A stretch of 64,000 nt of DNA from Riptortus pedestris (lineage: Eukaryota; Arthropoda; Insecta; Hemiptera; Alydidae). A program made the position numbers and the translations under genes. Positions 14,180 through 27,900 of this stretch are shown here, piece after piece. Numbering within the stretch: the stretch's first letter is position 1; each line of letters begins with the position of its first letter. The stretch spans positions 77,483,001 to 77,547,000 of the forward strand of contig CM032229.1 in assembly GCA_019009955.1 (NCBI GenBank), written 5' to 3'. The notes under the pieces were generated by a model. The model saw only the letters and a list, made by a program, of their open reading frames with translations. It had not been told where the DNA came from and did no database searches.

Positions 14180-16812
14180 CGATCTGGCTGCGGCAATAGG
14201 CAGTGGAAGCTGTAAAAATAATAATTCCCACAACCGAGTCACTTACAAAGTTTTTCACCAACAATTGACTCTTAACTCAGAACTTAAATATATATAAAAT
14301 TATTTATAATCAAAATGCACCAAATATAAATATAAATTGATAATGAGATATTTCTAATATCTGACCTCTGCCATGTGAGGATGTATGGGCAGGCTGAAGA
14401 CTGAAGGAATTAACGAGTTGTTACCGACAAGGGTCTCCTCTCCAGAGAATCTGAGCTATGACTGTCTTAATCGCTTTGCGAGGTCACCCTTTTATAGTCT
14501 GAGCCCCTGACAAACTTTTCTCTCGCTCATCAAAATATGCTCAAAAAGTCTATTAGACATGATATTATTATCGAAATTCATCTCGAATATTGTTTAGTGT
14601 ACCGACTTTAAAAGCAGTGAATGTTATAAAAGTCCATTGATGTAATCTACCTAAATGCCAGAGCACATAGGGACTTAACTCTAAATTGGATAAAACTCTA
14701 ATTTACAGGTAAAAACTTTATTTAAATACTCATAAATAATAATCTAATGAGCTTAGTGCTGGTGGTATTACTTAAAATATATGGTAATTTATGACAGGTT
14801 CATGTAATGCAATCTCAGATTCATTACTCTATATCAGGGCTTCTTAAACTTTTGTAATTTACGACCCCATTTATGATTGCGAGTTTCTTGACGACCCCAT
14901 ACAAATATTAAAAAAAATTAATTAATATTTTTTGATGATTTATTTATTAGGTAACAATATACATATACATATGAAAATAAATTAATTTATTGATATCCGG
15001 AAGTAGAAAATCGCCTCGTCCCTCCAAAGGAAAGATAACCTTCTCTTTGTAAAAGAAGCATCGTCTAATCGACGAATAAGTTGTAACTGAAGATAAAACA
15101 TAAATTGTATGTTTATCTCTCGCGACCCCAGAATTTTGCTACGCGACCCATAGTTTAAGAAGCCCTGCTCTATATGTATGTATATCACAGAGATTGAGAA
15201 GAATTGAAACTTTGTTTGGATCCCTTAATATAGTGATAAAATAATTGCAAAAGGAACATTGTTATTAAGAATTTGTTAAGCCTTATAATTTATTTAGGCT
15301 TTGGATTGAAATTTTTCCAGAAATAGTGAAGTTTACAATAAAATGGAAACAGTCAGTTGATAAAAAAAAGCAAGATAGCTGAAACATTAATTTTTTAAGC
15401 TCTGATGGTTGGCTAATGGTTATTTTTCCAAGACCTGCTAATAGATTTAATAGGAGGGAAACGTTTTAGTTCTAGCCACATCCAAAGTACCTTCAGATAT
15501 ATAATTATTACTAAATAATATTATTCAAGTTGTTTTCATTGTAAGAGTGATAAAGTAAAATATTCTTAATTACTTATGAATTCAGCTTTACATGCTTATT
15601 TTGTCACTTTATCTGCAGCCTTATCTTATAACGGCTGAACTACTCTCATTCATGCATTGCCTTAATTTGGCAAAATCCAGGAGAACCAATACATCAATGA
15701 TGGTGCATTACTGTCAAAAGAGGTAATGGGATATCAGTTCAGGGGGAGGGGGGAGCTCTTCTGATGTGCCAAATAATTCAGGTTGTACTCTTCATCTTGT
15801 TTTTTTGCTTTCAAATGTGTTTTCTGTTGGTTATTGAGGTTTTTTTTTTTATTTTTTTATGCCATGGAAATAATTTGTTGTTATATTCGTCATCTTCCTA
15901 TTAAAGTTGTACTGGGACTTAGCTATTTCAGACTGCTTGAATTATCCTTATCTGGTAGTTTCACAGTTCTTCATTTCTTACAATTTTATTTTGCTGTTTA
16001 TGAAATGTTTTACAACTGATAATTTGCTGTTCTACATTTTCTTTGCAACCTTTAATCTTGTGAATAGTATGTTGCCATGCCTGTATATTACATTCAGTAG
16101 GGTTGTTGTAGATCCCAGGAATCCTTGATTGCTGGACATCTTTTGGATCATCTAACTTATTTCCCTGGCAGCCATGATTACAGACTTCATTGTTAGCACT
16201 TTGGTAATGTTTTCGGTAGAGATTCGAATATATGGGATACAAACGTATTGGTTTAAAACCTGTGAAACATGTAAAGCAGAATTAATAAATACATAGAAAA
16301 ACAGAAAATTTAAGATCTTTGTTATGAGACCCTTTGCAGAAACAAATAAAATTTAAAGAGATTTTGTATGCTTAAAAATCAGCAATAAAGCTAAATAATT
16401 ATTTTACCTTATTTTTTGAGATAGTATTAATTTAGATAAAATTAATTAAGAACAATCATTCCTTTATTTATTCATATAACCTTTACAGGCACCCGATGCT
16501 ACAATATTTCAGGCTCCTTCCAGGCTTGCTAAAAGCCCTTCTGATGCTGCATATGATTTACCAATCAGGCAATCAAGTGTAGGGTAGGTATTAGTTATTC
16601 AAGTTATTAGTTAGTGTGAGTTTTTATTAATCTCTTGGAATTAAAAAAAAAAAAAAAAAAAGCACTTCCTCTGAAGAGTAGATGTTAAACACATTACAGA
16701 AAAGAGGGGTGAAAAATTCTAAATCATGAACATTTGCAGCAAGGAGATAGTGTTGCTTTATGTTCTATTTTTTTATGGAAAATATTTAAAAAGCTATAGA
16801 AAATAATAAATT

Positions 16813-16872
<60 letters not shown>

Positions 16873-18937
16873 CAAAAATTAAATACATGAATAATCCTTC
16901 AGAGAGAGAGAGAGTCGCGTATTTGGGAAGTGCGCGATAGATCAAAGAAGCCGACAGAGAGTCTAGGCCCTACGAGACCCGTCTAGACCAGACATCGACT
17001 GTCCAGACAATTCCCCTTTGATGTATGCCGACAACCTATATAAAGACGGCCAGCCGCGAGCGAGTCAGTTTTATTCTCACCTCTTGATGTTCACATCAGT
17101 GCTACAGTGCGACTTAGTGCAGTGCGGTAAAGTGTTTATATAAGAAGAACAGTGTTGTGCCGTGACTGTAAGTAACAGTTTAGTGCCGTGTTTAAGACAG
17201 TGCAGTGCCACGAAGTAAAGGACAGTACAGTGCCGCGAAGTAAAGGACAGTGCAGTGCCGCGAAGTAAAGGACAGTAAAGTGCCGCGAAGTAAAGGACAG
17301 TGATTGCACAGTGCAGTGCCGTCTTTCTGTGAATTTCAGTGACCGTGAGTGAATTATTGGACTGTGTAATCCGAAGAATAGTGACGCTATCAGTGTATAC
17401 TGTGAGTAGTAATTAAGAATAACTACCAAGTTTATTGTGCATTGTGAAATAAATTGTGCAGTGATAAAAACTGTGAAACTTGTGAGTATTTAATTTTGCA
17501 ATCCAAAAGAACTCTTATTAAAAACGTTTATTACTGGTTTTGGTAATAAAAACGTAACAATATATAGATATTAAATCCAGCAATTCCATCCATCCATATC
17601 CTGGCTAGATATGCTCATATATTAGAATTTTTGACCTCTATAAGCCCTCAGAAAAGTTGTTGCCCTGAGAAGACTGAGTTATTCCTTTTCATTCCCCCAA
17701 AAAACGTGATAAAAATAGTGCAAAGGCTTCCTGAAAATGGTGCATTTTGGAGAAAAATAGAGGTCATTTATTTTACTAAGAAAAACCAGAAATAGTATCA
17801 GCAAATTTTCATGCCGACCAGTGTAATCAAAGGGTCCAGCCCCTATAAGCCAGACTAATTATTAACAGGTTTGTTAGGAACCTCAAGAAATGAAAAAGAA
17901 AAAATATATATTAATTCCTGGAAAAACAGTAATTCACAAAAGCCACTAAATGTCTTGAGAATTCTGGATTCGTTATATAACTTTACAAAAATAAAAAATG
18001 TTTGAATTTTTTGCAACCGTATCTTGAACTTTATTATTTACACTTATGAACCCTTCATGATATTCTATATTGAAATTCTCATTTATGAGTAAAACAAATC
18101 ATTTATAGTCCATACTTTACCTTTCATTGCTCTCCCCCTCCCCTCATAAAAATGATTAAAGTCTAACTAATATTATAAATGAGATTCCATGAAATGCTTG
18201 AAAATAGTTCCCATCTAATACGAAAAATTTGGATTTAGCTGAGGCATTAAAATGTATGCCCACTTAGAAAAATATATTACTCAACAATCAACCTCAATCA
18301 AGATAAATTATTATTAGCAAAATACTTCTAAACTCTAATATTTAATAACTTATTCTAATTATATAAATTCATTATGTGTGAAATTATATTTTAATCAGCC
18401 ACAGGTGAAATAAATTAATTTTGAAAGAGACAACTATACTTTCTCTTTATGAGTGGGCATATAAAGATTCAGTTTTATTAATTTAAATATAAATGTACAT
18501 TGTTTTTCTGGTTGTATTGGTATTAAATTATTGTTATCAATTAAATATTACTTTGTTTTAGAAGGCGACAAAGCTCTATGGATAAGGAGTCAATGGCAAG
18601 TCGTGCTGCTGCTGTTGAATCTAGTCCTGCTGCCACTCTTCTTGATGTTGCTGTCATGAGATGTCTATTTATATCACAGTGGCCAGAAGAAGGAGTATAT
18701 TGGGCTTTACAATTTCTCTATCATCGGTATATATTATATTGTTAAATAATTATGTTTCTATAATATAATTGTGTCTGAAACATTTTCTGCATAAAACTCT
18801 TATAGCACTCACTCACATTTTTAGCAGAATTCCCTTAAGGGAAATCAGCTATTGAGGTTGTACTCATCATGCGATTTTCAAAAAATTTCTTCAAATGTCC
18901 ATCGATCTTACCCAGGAGATGACGAAAATGAGGTCCG

Positions 18938-18997
<60 letters not shown>

Positions 18998-21900
18998 CTG
19001 TTACCGCTCTAGCGGTCGGTCGCAATATTCGTTTGATCATTACCAAACTCGATATTTAAACGTTTTATGCAAAAAGACAGATCAAGTTCGTTAATGGCTG
19101 AAATCGGACCAGTGGGAGGGGGGATTTTCAAAAATTCGAAATATCTCCGTTACCATACGTCGGATCAAAAAATTGTATAGAACCAATCTTATTGCAAATT
19201 AAATTTACTATAAATATTGTTTTATACATTTATTCTCTATCTTGAATATTAACCGAGATATTTCCATTTTTATTAAATGTGGGCGGATAACGCACGAGTG
19301 AGTTTCCTTCCAAAAGCTAGTTCCGCCGTTTCCGTAACTGCTCGCCTCTCGTATGGAGATTTCTCTATTGTATAACGTGGGAAATCTGCTTAGTTTACAC
19401 AGCCCCTGCGTGACGGACTTTTTATTCTTCTGTAGAGTTAGTTTATTGAGTATAAGAGAGTTTATTCCATGTTGTTTTCTTACATTCTTAGTTATCTACA
19501 ATTATGTTTCAAAGTACAATTTCGCATTTCATTTAGTGGCTCAATTTTGAAAAATCATGTGTCCCAAGATCATGCAAAATTCAAATCCACAGCAATACGT
19601 GTTTATAATAATCATTGCATGTGTGTAATAACATAATAAGAAATTAACCTGTGTGGGAACTTCAGTCATTTATGTTAGAGTTAGTAGCGTAAGGTTAATT
19701 TAAATTTTCATTTTTCTGTTAAATCTTCAAAGTAAATTGACATCTACACTCACCTATCATGGGGCTTAGCAATTTCTAAATGCTAGTTTAAATGTTTAGC
19801 ATTTTGCTAATCCTCTTCATGATAATTCATAATAGCATTTGTATTTTTCATTAATTGTGTATGAATTTTCAATTCATGAGATTTTTCAATTATAATTTAT
19901 TTTGTTTTTGTTTCTCTAGACTTCGTGATGTTGTTGATACTAAGAAACTTGAGCCAGAGCCACGGAAGAGAAGCAATTCATTGCCTAATCCCGAATTAGG
20001 ACATCTGTCATTTGAGTCTAGTCAAGATAAGAAAAAAGGCAAGGATTTTATCGAAGTGCCAGAGATTAAAGATGTATCTCCCTTGGCGGGTGAGAAAATT
20101 TCTTTGATAAACCATTATATGTTACAATGATTCAAAACCTAATTTATAAATCTGTCGCAATTTTTTTTTAGTACTGTGATACCTTATTGTAGTTTTAACC
20201 CTGATATATAAATCCGGTGTTTTCTGTGCCAGGAATGCTACAAACTGATATATAAGTCTGTAGGGAGACATGCCCCATGTGACATGGACTGATATAATAG
20301 TCTGGAATGTTTAGCCCTGGACTCCTAAGAACTATTATTTCAGTTCTTCCTCTCTTGCCATCTGTTGACTTTTTATAGAGGCTGCAGTGACCTTCAAAGC
20401 CGATAGTAGGCATTTACTTTTCTCATTTTTAGCTTCCGTATATTGAGATTAGCTATATACCTGCTCTGTCCTTTTTTCAATATCAAGTACCGCTACTCAT
20501 TACCTGTAATTTACCCTTGCACATTTAGTATATTTTCTGCAGAATGCTTCAAAATGTCCTGAAAAAGAATTTTTCAGGAGTCTGAGGGTTAATCTTACTA
20601 TTTTATAAAATAGTTAAAATCAAGTTGGTATATTGTTGGTTCATAAAATCTTAAATAGCTTCTAAAATATTTAATTGAGAGAGATAAATAAAACATTGGC
20701 TTATAAGAGATCTATTTTCAATGGATTCTTAGTAAATTAATTAATTTACAAAGTTCTTCTGTTTTAAGATGTTTTTTGGATATTATTCTCTTCTTATTTT
20801 TCTTTCTAGTGATTGAGTTATAATCTTGTGTGAGAAAATGTATAGCATTAAATGAAATTATTGAACTCTTAGTTCTCTTTATATGCACTGATTATATTTA
20901 TATAACCACCTTTTTAAAAATGGTCTTATTTAAATAAAAAAAAACATTATCAATTACCTATTACAGATTTATTGGGATCCAATTTCAATATTTATGAGGA
21001 TTTCAATATATCCTTTTGTTAACATCTTTTCTGCATTAGGTTGTCTTGATTAATAATAGTTTCAGAAGCTCACCCTTCATTCAGTCAAAAGGAAAATCGA
21101 CATACAAGAAGAGCGAGTGAAAAAATAAAGAAGTGCATGAAAATGGCAGATTTGAAAGCATTTGTTGAAATGAAACTTCTTTCTAAATCAGAAAAAGCAC
21201 TTGAGAAAATAGGCCAAGATGAACCAAAAATCCTCTACACTCAGGTAAAATAATTGATAGTTGATATTTTAAAGTTTGAATTTACTTTTTTCCTGCAATT
21301 ATAGATTCAACTTATGCATTAAATAAAAATATTATATTTCAAAAAATTCTCTTAGGTCTCTAGGAGAGTTAATAAAATGAAAATTAAAAATTTACGATTA
21401 TTAAGTAGTTTTAAATATAGTATATGAATAGAGTATGTGTTGTTTCAATGAAGATTGCTGAGATGATTCAACAGCATTTTATAGTCTTTTTGCATAGAGG
21501 GGGCTTGGATTTCTTTATTGATTTTACAGGCTTAAGTTAGCTGTGTGTTTTAAAGCATTAATCATAATACTAGGTTGTTACAAAAGTCCTTCTTCACAAA
21601 ATTAATTTTATTCAAATGTGAGTACAAAATTTACAAATCAAATTTATTCTTCAAAATACAGGCCATCATTTTCAACTACTTTAACCCATCTTTCAGTCAA
21701 AAGTTGTATTTGATGTTGATACCACTCTGCAGTTTTCGAGGCAAAGAACTCATCGCATCCAGATTTGACATCATCGAAGTTTTCGAAGCGCCGACCTTTA
21801 AAAAAATGCGCCATTGACCTGAAAAGTCCATAGTCAGACGGTGCGACGTCTGGGCTGTAAGGAGGGTAGGGCAAGACGCTAATCCCGTTCATTTCTGAAA

Positions 21901-24900
21901 ATTTTTCTTTAACTAATCGAGAGCGATGAGCAGGGGCGTTGTCTTGCTGAAATAAACGCTTGATTCCTATTAATCAAAGCGGGGTATTTCACTTTTAAAA
22001 CTTCATATACCCTATCGAGCTGTTCACAGTATAGCTCAGCGTTGATAGCCCTGCCCTCTGGAACCAGCACGAAGTGCAAAATGCACTTCACCAAACACAA
22101 AGCATAATCTTTTTTCCGAATCGATCTTGGCGTACCTCTGCTTGAGCCGCTTGGCCTTGCTGAACCCACTGTTTGCGGTTGGTATTTGAACGGACGTTTT
22201 GGACACCAAGCTTTTTGATATGCCGGCTTATTGTAGCATTTGAAACTCCCATTTCTTCGGCTAATCCTCGAGTTGTGACATGTAGATTCCAACGAACAGA
22301 TTCAAGTAGCACTGGATCATCGACGACTGAAGGACGACCTGATCTAGATTCATCTTCAAGGCTTGTATTCCCAGAATTAAACCGCCTGAACCAAAATGCG
22401 GCCGTGTTTCGATGCACCACACTTTCCCCTTCCACTGCACGAATTTCCTCGGCTGTGGCCTTTGCACTAAAACCTTTTTTCCAATAATGCCTAAGAAGGC
22501 CGCGGATGACAAATTTTTCTTCCGTCATTTCTAGTGAAATTTAATAAACTGAATGAAAGGCAGGGACAGTTGGCATACATAAATAATTAGAGGATTAGTT
22601 AATGTAAACGTTGACATAAGAATTGTATTCGTCAGAGATGAAATAAGGATTAAATTAGAGACCTCAATGTAAACAACTTGATATGCACAAGGACTTTTGT
22701 AACAACCTAGTATTATTGGATAACTTCAAATTTTTTGATTTCTGTGTAAGCTTCGGAATTAATTTGGTGGCAGGCTCACTAAATAACACCATCCTGACTA
22801 CTAATTTCATCATATTTTTTTAATTTTAATTAGTATAGTATATCAAGATTCTAAATCAGGCACTTCTTTCTATTCTGCTAGAAAGTATCTTAAAATCTCT
22901 TCTGTTTTAATTACTTCAATTTATTACAACTAAAATACAATTTCAATATTATCTTTATTTCATGGACATCACCCAAAGAATACACACACCTTATGATATA
23001 TAATGGCCAGTAAAAAAAAAATGTTTAGCGCTCTGGTTAGCCATGTGCCTTAAGATGTCGCCCACATATTAAACCTAGAGTAGTGGCTTCATTTCACGCC
23101 GAGGCATTTTGAATCATTTAATAAAATCTGGAGTCCCTTCCCTGGCTTATTATAAGCTTAAATACCAAATATTGCTTTCAAGAGATCTGTTTATGCAAAC
23201 TACATGCAAATTCGTTGTGTGATTATGTCATCAATTAAGATTTTACATTCTTGTTTGAAAATGTTTATTTGTACTTGAGTATGAACGATCGGGAAATATC
23301 GATATTTAACCATTTCAATCAACACTAAAGATCAAATTTGTTATTCCCTGAAATTGGTCTGGAAATAGGGGGGGGGGGTTAAGAGGAGGGAATTTGAAAA
23401 TTCAAAATATCTCCATTATGACGAGTCGGATCGTAAATTATTTTGAATCAAAACTTATTGGAAACTATTGATGGTCTACAATTGTTTTTCTGTGCACTTT
23501 TTCATAACTCAAGTATTAAGTATTATTTGTACTTTCTTGTTTTCAGCCTTCAGAACCCCCTCCCTCTCCCACCTGCTTCAACTCATAGGTTTTTTTACAT
23601 AGAAATAGAGAATATGTGTTGAGATGAGATCACAAATGTGTTATACCAATACGTGGGAAATCTGCTTAGTTTACACACCCCCTTAGACTTTTTTATATAT
23701 TAGTTGTGTTAGACATGACTTTGTTTATTTACCCAAAATATCTAATTTTATTTTTAGATATTTTGCAATTGGTCACCATAGATAAATCCATGTATAGATA
23801 AATTGTTCACAACCTACATCATTAATTTGTTTTCCAGAGCCAGCTTTTGAGGACTCTTGTGAAAGCTCGCTCTGAATAAAAAAAGATTTATTAGATGTTT
23901 GGATTGACCAACTTATCTACCACAAGGATAAAAACATATTTATTATTTAGTGTAATTATTGATATTCTCCAATATTTAGAAAAAATTAACTTTGCTATAG
24001 GAATGTCATAGGAGCTTGGACACTGGTGATGAAGAATTTGCCCGGAAGGAGAAGTCTCTAACCATGAGAGTATTAGATGGCCAAGCTGCAACAAACCTCG
24101 TCAAAGGAAAAAGCATGCCTAGCCTTAGGTATGCAAACACAATTGTATTATTATTATTATTATTATTATTATATTTCTGTTTTTTTTAATAATTATAGAT
24201 TTTTCTTCATATTCAAATGTTTAAAATGAGCATACACTTCTTTCTACAACTGGTATAAAGATATTTTCATGGTATCAGAAATTCAGGTAAAAAGAAATAT
24301 TAACTTTTAAAAATGAAAAGTACTAGTTTCTTCACATTCAATTAAATACATGTAAAAAAATAATGTTAATGCACATATTTTTTATATATGAGACCTTGTG
24401 TCATTTTGTCTTAATTATAACAGATAAATAAATATTTGAATTAGCAAAACTGATAATAATGTGAGAATAGATGCCTGAGAAGAATTTTGTCTTTTGCCAC
24501 AAATTTAAGTCCAATCTTAGTGAGTGTTATTATGAATAACTTAAAGTTATAATGTTTTAGAATTTGCTCAATTGACTAAACACTGAAAACTCGAATGTAA
24601 CTTTAAGGTAACTGTTCAAAATGAAGTGAACTTACTATCACTTGAAACTTACTTAATTAGTTAAAAGTATTTAAATATTATATCATATGGCTTCCCAAAC
24701 TAAAACACAAACATAACTTTCTTCTTAGGACTTAAAAAGTTCAGCATACTAGAGCCAATGGAAAATGAGCAACTAACTAAGCTTATTTATGACATGACAT
24801 TGCACAAATTTACTTGAAACAGCTTCTTTTGGCTTATATACATCCATCAAGGTCCTCCCAACGTCTTTAATTTTATCTCTTTGAATACTCAAATAAATTA

Positions 24901-27900
24901 TATAACCACACACCCACACAAGCACACACACTTACTGAAATTTATATAATTAATTTCATAACAATTTCGAATACTTAACATCGGTATACATTTCAAATTT
25001 CACAAGATTCTATTACGACTCATATAAACAATTGTGAAACTGACTTATTGCTCATAGAAATAATCGTGAAACTTACTTTAGTTCTGACTGAACTGTAAAT
25101 AAATAATTTCCTAACAAATTTAATACTCAACATCAGTATATATTTCACATGACTCTATTCTATCTCATATGAACAATCTGACTTTTAAATGTATGGAAAA
25201 TTGAAAACCCAGACTAATAGTTTTGATGACCAGAGACTGAGAATGTTTTATTACACATAGATATTAGTTATCAAGAATCCCAAATTATACAATTTGCCTT
25301 TTAAATATTCAATGCTCAGAAATCTATAGCAAATGACAAATATATTTATAAAAACCACCAATTTTAATAATATGTTACCAAAATTAATTTCTTAAAAATT
25401 TAAAACTTGCTTATATCCATCTATATACAAGAACAGCATTTGTTTTTAAATCTAAAACTTTCAATCTGACTTGGCTTTTTGACTACAAAATTTTAAAATA
25501 ATGTCACATTCATTGGAACATATTTCTTTACCTATTTTAATCATTCCTACCTCCCTTTAAACAAATATATTAGGCTTACAAAACTAGTTGACGGTATTTA
25601 TTGTTCTTTAATTTTGTCAGTTATTGTGCCTAAAAAAACTACGAAGCTCTCATTAGTGTGTAAAATATTTGTTAAATTCGCATAAAATGATATTAGTTTT
25701 AATAATGATTTGCAGAGTTTATTGATATCAGAATACAAAAATATGCCTACCACAAATGTTTTTTTTACTCACACAAATGTGTCTTCAACAGATCCTGCTG
25801 CTATGTGCACTATTCGAAAATTCAAAATATCTGTTACTATACGTCGGATGGAAAAATTGTATAGAACCAATCTTATTGCAAATTAAATGTACATAAATAT
25901 TGTTTATACATTTTTTCTCTATATTGAATATTAACCGAGATATTTCCATTTTTCAGTTATCAGCCTTCAGCAAACCCATAGAAATGATTTTGATTCATTA
26001 TAAATTACAGTACTGGATATAGTAAATAGTTTTCAATAAAATTAATATGTCATATTCTGATATATTTCAGTAATTGTATTTCTTTCTGGTGAGAGGTTGG
26101 CAGACCTGTTTGTTTACTTTTCAGATGCTTCCCATCTGATGGTTATTAAAATTAACTGAAAGATTTCTTATTACCCGTTTGTATTTATTCACTTAATATT
26201 CACAGTGTTGTCATGTTACCAGTATGTAGATTTATCTATTGTTAAACTTCACAAGGGAAATCTGCTTAGTTTATGCAGCCCCTATGTGATGCACTTGTTT
26301 TTCATTTCTGTTACTGTTGAAACTCAAATTCATAAAAAATTAATTTAATTGATGATTGTCATTATTACATTGTATATCTCATTGAAGAAACTTGTAGAGT
26401 TTTGCTCTCTTCACCACTTATTAAAATTTTTTACACATGAATTATAATTTTGCTTTTCATGCTAAATAATTAATTTGTATTATGGCCTAAGTATTTTAAT
26501 TTATTTTTGAAATTGGAGTGTGAAGTATTGCTACTATGGGTTCACCTATTAAAGGTACACTGACTTACTTTATAGCTTTGTTGAGGAATTTAATTAAACA
26601 TTTCTATATAATTAGTAAAATTATTTCTTATTTGCTTTATTATTAGAAGTTATTTTAATATACTTGGAAGTACCATAATAATGTATGTATAATATTTTAT
26701 CTTATAATTCTATTGCTCTTCTGTGTAACTAATGGCACGTGTTTTCACGGAACATATTTGAACTTTAATACTTACAGGTATTAGAGCTATTCAATTTTTT
26801 TTTCCTCTCCCTAATATTAGGTATTAAATAACTTAATGTAAATAATTACATTTTACCTTCCACGAAATTCTAAAAAATAAAATCGGAGATTAAAATATTG
26901 ATTCATTTTAGCATATTTCATGGCCTTTTATAGAGGAAACTGATTTTGTATGATTTTCAACAGATTTGGATAAACTTTAAAATAAGCAGATGATGATGGG
27001 ATTCCAAAACATTGAAATATTCTTCTGCAACAAATTGCTAAAAATATGATTTCATTTTAATCAAAAAGGCCCCAAAAATATGTTTCTCCCATTATTTACT
27101 TTTTTTTCTTCTAAACTTCTTTTTTTAATATTTTTTCTCCTTTTATTTCTTTTAATTATTATATAATGGTAAATCTTATGCGTTTTAATATTTTATTTTA
27201 TTTCTTTTAGCAAGCAAAAAAAAATTAGTTGAACATCTTTAAAGTTCAATTTCATTAGATCCTTTCTTAAGTAAGCTACATTTTCCTCTCGGTAAATAAA
27301 ATATCCTTTTATAATTTGGTTGTTACCTCCTTCTTTTTTTTTTTTTCATTCAATTTGTGGCATCCTTTATTTCTTCAACTTGATACATTTATTATTTGTT
27401 TACTCACTTTTGCTTTACTTCAATTAATTAAGACTCATATGCTCACAGTTACAAAATTAGTTAAAATATATCATTAATTTTTAATTCTAATACTTTGTGA
27501 TTTGTTTTTACAGAACTAAGCCTCAGCTCTGCTTAATGCACTTGTATTTTGCCTTTCCCCAATACTCTTCAATATAGTCCTTTCGTGTTCTTTTAATACG
27601 TGACCATTGAACATTACACATTCAATTCGATTCATTATACCTCTTTTATTATATAAATAATGATTAAATATTTATTCCCTATATTTCACAAATCTTTTGT
27701 ACTTAATTTTAACATCATCTTTCAAGTACTTAGCAAAATTCCCAAATTGGCATGTAAATGATGTCTGAAATTTATTTGTACAAGTAATAAACGATCTCTG
27801 TACCTTATTAATCCCCATATAAAATTCCCCAAAAAGAGTTCATATTAATTTTAGACTAGGAACTCAAAATTAATTTTCAACAATAGCACAAAAAAATCTT

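Larger units (their letters stand above)
14041..16488 (+). other. unc80 intron 10
   Basis: Contains a (TA)n tract (14143-14174) with an LTR-like segment directly after it, and a hAT MITE (14835-15167); both are listed separately. From 15180 to 16488 I see only AT-rich DNA with short low-complexity open frames. Confidence 0.5.
16584..18561 (+). other. unc80 intron 11
   Basis: Contains an A homopolymer at about 16643-16661, a (TA)n at 16817-16867 and a solo LTR inserted in it (16868-17559). The rest (17560-18561) is AT-rich without recognisable features. Confidence 0.5.
21245..24000 (+). other. unc80 intron 14
   Basis: Contains the broken mariner (21565-22715), a SINE-head-like fragment (23020-23115) and a diverged copy of the abundant repeat (23140-23695). 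Other parts are AT-rich. Confidence 0.5.

Noticed and set aside
17195..17325. Regularly spaced repeats resembling a CRISPR array
   Set aside because: Units are almost contiguous, there are no unique spacers, the context is an LTR in a eukaryotic intron, and no cas genes are present.
17136..17429. 97-codon minus-strand open frame with repeated cysteine/histidine-rich units
   Set aside because: It is a shadow of the tandem repeat in the solo LTR; the repeated peptide follows the DNA repeat.
22173..22487. Plus-strand 104-codon open frame
   Set aside because: It is the complement of the mariner transposase reading frame.
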